The position numbers were made by a program, and so were the translations under genes. A DNA stretch of 64,000 nucleotides from Glaciecola flavus (GTDB lineage Bacteria; Pseudomonadota; Gammaproteobacteria; Enterobacterales; Alteromonadaceae). Below are positions 61,702-64,000 of the stretch, piece by piece. The first letter of the stretch is position 1. Each line of letters begins with the position of its first letter. The notes beneath the pieces are model-generated. The model was not told the origin of the DNA, ran no database searches, and saw only the letters and a program-made list of their open reading frames with translations. The stretch lies in the NCBI RefSeq assembly GCF_042646125.1, contig NZ_JBHRSW010000010.1, positions 1-64,000 of the forward strand, given 5' to 3'.

Positions 61702-62616
61702 ATGTACCTGACTATGTCAAAGCTATTACCCTATTTTAAACTCATTCGCTTGCCAGCGGGTTTCACTGCTCTCTCAAACATCCTAGCGGCGTCTATCATC
61801 GTCAGCAACGGACAAATCAGCAGTGGCATTGTGTATTTGTTAGGCGCCAGCGTCAGCTTGTATTTTGCCGGTATGACACTCAATGATTGCTTTGATTTTA
61901 AAGAGGATTTACGCGAACGCCCCCAGCGACCTATTCCAAGCAAACAGGTTTCTCTGAAAAAAGCTTGGAGTATTGGTGCGATACTGCTGTGTTTGGGTGT
62001 TTGTTTGAGTTTATTACACAGTGCTGTTTCGGCTGGCATCGCGATAGTCTTATCTATCCTGATTATTTTGTACAACAGCGTATTCAAAAAAGGCTTATTG
62101 GGCTCGTTTTGCATGGCCAGTTGTCGTTACCTTAACTGGTTATTGGGTGCCAGTTTTCCTCTCGCTGCATACTCTTTTAGCGAAGACATTTGGCAACTAA
62201 ATTTTTTGATTGCGCTTCCTATCTTTTTTTATATTGCGGGTTTAACTTTTTTGAGTAAACAAGAAACGACAGCGCAAAATAAGCAGGCGATTGGGGTATG
62301 TGCCGGTTTGCTGTTACTCAGTGTCGCGACTTGCTGCTATCTTGTTGAGCAATATTTTCAACTGACATGTGCCAAACAACTTATTTCCTATGGCTTGATT
62401 GCACTTTGTGCGCTGATAATGGCGAGAAAACTTATCGCAGTATTCAATGATTTTACGCCTTCAAATATTCAGCGTTTGATCGGGTTTATGGTGATGGGCG
62501 TGATACCTCTAGATGCTTTACTTACTGCACTTGCTGGGCACTATCTGTATAGTATGTTGATTTTGGCTTTATTACTCCCTAGCAGACTTGTGGGTAAAAG
62601 GCTTTATGTGACATAG
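61702..62616 (+). CDS. eboC: EboC, UbiA-like prenyltransferase
   Basis: 304 residues from ATG 61702; ATG 61714 (MSKLLPYFKLIRLPAGF) is perhaps the true start. Eight or nine membrane helices. The first aspartate motif of UbiA-type enzymes is NDCFDFKEDLRERPQRPIPS. A second, weaker region is DFTPSN. It follows eboD by 5 bases. Prenyltransferases of this type join a polyprenyl chain to a ring substrate in the membrane; in ebo clusters the product is unknown. Confidence 0.92.
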   Translation: MYLTMSKLLPYFKLIRLPAGFTALSNILAASIIVSNGQISSGIVYLLGASVSLYFAGMTLNDCFDFKEDLRERPQRPIPSKQVSLKKAWSIGAILLCLGVCLSLLHSAVSAGIAIVLSILIILYNSVFKKGLLGSFCMASCRYLNWLLGASFPLAAYSFSEDIWQLNFLIALPIFFYIAGLTFLSKQETTAQNKQAIGVCAGLLLLSVATCCYLVEQYFQLTCAKQLISYGLIALCALIMARKLIAVFNDFTPSNIQRLIGFMVMGVIPLDALLTALAGHYLYSMLILALLLPSRLVGKRLYVT

Positions 62617-62627
62617 GTAGATTGGCG

Positions 62628-63410
62628 ATGGCTTTAGATGTGACAATACGTGTTTCAGTTAGAGAGCAGCTTGGGGTGATATGGCATACTCAAATGTCTA
62701 CTAAGGAACGTGATTGGTTACTCAAAGGCTTTGATTGTTTGAAAAATACGGATGATCCCATCAACGAATTATTGAATCTATCTGCCTCAGTCAATCGCCA
62801 AATCCAATCAGACGTCACGTTTTCTGCTCTAGGGCATTGTAGTAGCAGTGAGTTAGTGAGGATTGCTTTAGTCCTTGAAGTGTTAGTAAGCCATCAAGAA
62901 CTGAGTTTCAAAAAATTGGCAAAAGCCTATTATCAATACGGTGATAGCCAAGAGAAGTGTGCCTTATTAAAGGGCTTTGACGTATTTGATAACAATGGCG
63001 AAGCATTAGATACAGCGCTAAGAGCGACACGTTGCAATAGTCGCGAGGAATTTGCTGCCTTAGCGCTAAATAATGCTTATCCAAGCAAGCACTTTGAAGA
63101 GTTGAATTTTAATCAATTGGTATTAAAGGCGTTGCACCAAGGTTTGGACATTAGCAATCTACTTGGTTTACCCCAGCGTATAAATGAAGCCTTGGTGAAT
63201 ATGTGTTTTTCATATGTTGTCGAACAAGCGCTGGCTGAGAGAATACCGCCTGCTTCTATTTGGATGGCAATCAGATACACAGATTTATCGGATGAACACA
63301 AGCTGGTATTCAAAAAATATTGCCAGCACTTTATAGATAGAGACAAAGGGCACGAAGACCATATTCGCGCTCAAATCGAATTGCAAGGTATACAAAATGT
63401 GCCGATGTAG
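62628..63410 (+). CDS. eboA: EboA-domain protein
   Basis: 260 residues. ATG 62628 is preferred; TTG 62622 in frame is another possibility. An all-helical soluble protein with no signal peptide. The order after eboC, and the pattern WLLKGFDCLKN, SSELVRIALVLEVL, ALRATRCNSREEFAALALNNAYPSKHF, fit EboA. Function is unknown for the family. It lies in the same operon, 11 bases after eboC. Confidence 0.87.
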   Translation: MALDVTIRVSVREQLGVIWHTQMSTKERDWLLKGFDCLKNTDDPINELLNLSASVNRQIQSDVTFSALGHCSSSELVRIALVLEVLVSHQELSFKKLAKAYYQYGDSQEKCALLKGFDVFDNNGEALDTALRATRCNSREEFAALALNNAYPSKHFEELNFNQLVLKALHQGLDISNLLGLPQRINEALVNMCFSYVVEQALAERIPPASIWMAIRYTDLSDEHKLVFKKYCQHFIDRDKGHEDHIRAQIELQGIQNVPM

Positions 63411-63449
63411 TGACGGCGCTTAGGACAATATTAATAGAGGATGAGTAAA

Positions 63450-64000
63450 ATGAAATATTTCGACCCCCATATTCACATGTTTTCGCGCACGACCGACGAT
63501 TATGAAAATATGGCTGCAGCGGGCATTGTAGGCGTGATTGAGCCGGCATTTTGGTTAGGTCAACCGCGTACACAGGTTGGGTCGTTTGTTGATTACTTTG
63601 ATACCCTGATTGGTTGGGAGCATTTTCGGGCGTCTCAGTTTGGCATCATGCACTTTTGTACGATGGGGTTAAATCCAAAAGAGTCAAATGACGTAGAGCT
63701 GGCCGAAGCGGTGATGAAGATGCTGCCGCGTTACTGCCAAAAAGATAATGTTGTGGGTGTTGGTGAGATTGGTTACGACGATATGACTCCCGAGGAAGAT
63801 CGCTTTCTATTAGAGCAACTTCAACTGGCTATCGACCAAAATCTACCCGTATTGATACACACGCCGCACCGTGACAAAGTCAATGGTACTAAACGTACCC
63901 TCGACGCTATAAAAGAGAGCGGTATAGCAGAAGAAATGGTCTTAGTCGATCACCTAAACGAACAGACTTTGCCACTCGTATTAGAAACCGATTGTTGGCG
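63450..64000 (+). CDS. eboB: TatD-like metal-dependent hydrolase of the ebo cluster (EboB type), cut by the window edge
   Basis: The first 183 residues or so are present. ATG 63450 has GAGG 9 nt before it; ATG 63441 touches the ribosome site. The start KYFDPHIHMFSRTTDDYENM holds the HxH metal motif of amidohydrolase/TatD barrels, and VGVGEIGYDDM and VLIHTPHRDK supply further ligands (Glu, His). This is the hydrolase usual in ebo clusters. The rest of the gene and probably eboE and eboF lie past the window. Confidence 0.88.
   Translation, partial: MKYFDPHIHMFSRTTDDYENMAAAGIVGVIEPAFWLGQPRTQVGSFVDYFDTLIGWEHFRASQFGIMHFCTMGLNPKESNDVELAEAVMKMLPRYCQKDNVVGVGEIGYDDMTPEEDRFLLEQLQLAIDQNLPVLIHTPHRDKVNGTKRTLDAIKESGIAEEMVLVDHLNEQTLPLVLETDCW

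Noticed and set aside
1..64000. CRISPR arrays, tRNA or rRNA genes, insertion sequences, prophage
   Set aside because: No spaced direct repeats, no transposase or phage structural genes, and no tRNA-like cloverleaf was noticed on reading both strands.

Overview
The window looks like a marine, agar-degrading gammaproteobacterium of the Alteromonadales type (relatives of Alteromonas, Catenovulum or Agarivorans). This rests on the low-40s GC content by eye, many TonB-dependent receptors, several chemoreceptors, a GH50 beta-agarase, a GH2 galactosidase with a vSGLT-like sugar symporter, and Fur- and Zur-type operators of gammaproteobacterial form. The genus is inference. The DNA is chromosomal: it carries rpsF-rpsR-rplI and moeA. 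I see no prophage, transposase, CRISPR array, tRNA or rRNA.

Layout. 0.3-5.5 kb: a very large secreted double nuclease ending in a dockerin, followed 5 nt later by a cohesin-like protein with a C-terminal sorting tail. 5.5-15.7 kb: a possible lysozyme-like secreted protein, a membrane chemoreceptor, a serine hydrolase followed by a LytS/LytR pair, a DUF418 membrane protein, a soluble chemoreceptor with a degenerate zinc-binding CZB domain, and an LpxH-like phosphoesterase. 15.8-17.1 kb: the ribosomal protein operon with a clear promoter and terminator. 17.1-30.3 kb: membrane and signalling genes, including a frameshifted lipoprotein, a PAS histidine kinase, a REC-GGDEF-EAL protein, moeA, and a 1517-residue PAS/coiled-coil/Hpt-like protein. 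30.3-41.1 kb: two large TonB receptors, a FecI/FecR regulatory pair and a siderophore receptor behind a Fur box. 41.4-43.2 kb: a fatty-acid hydroxylase family protein and a patatin-like lipase with no canonical start codon.

43.4-50.8 kb: the GH2 galactosidase, convergent with the sugar symporter, then a histidine-rich TonB receptor behind a Zur box (zinc uptake). 51.1-54.3 kb: a tightly overlapping three-gene operon for DUF1080, cytochrome c and a beta-propeller protein, probably periplasmic sugar oxidation and cleavage. 54.6-56.7 kb: ECF sigma factor, membrane partner and a DUF4097 repeat protein. 56.7-57.3 kb: a small membrane ORF and a lone PD-(D/E)XK-like protein. 57.7-60.1 kb: the GH50 beta-agarase. 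60.5 kb to the edge: an ebo cluster (eboD-eboC-eboA-TatD-like) that runs off the window.

The most unusual structure is a pair of foldback elements at 54420-54559 and 60354-60507. Each has a 52-nt core at the tip of a long, nearly perfect inverted repeat. The cores are 43/52 identical and show compensatory changes in two internal hairpins, yet the long arms are unrelated in sequence. That pattern suggests arms made anew at each site. Other points of interest are the cohesin-dockerin nuclease pair, a cluster of five CACCGT hexamers at 8312-8485, the AUU-start patatin gene and the CZB domain lacking two zinc ligands.
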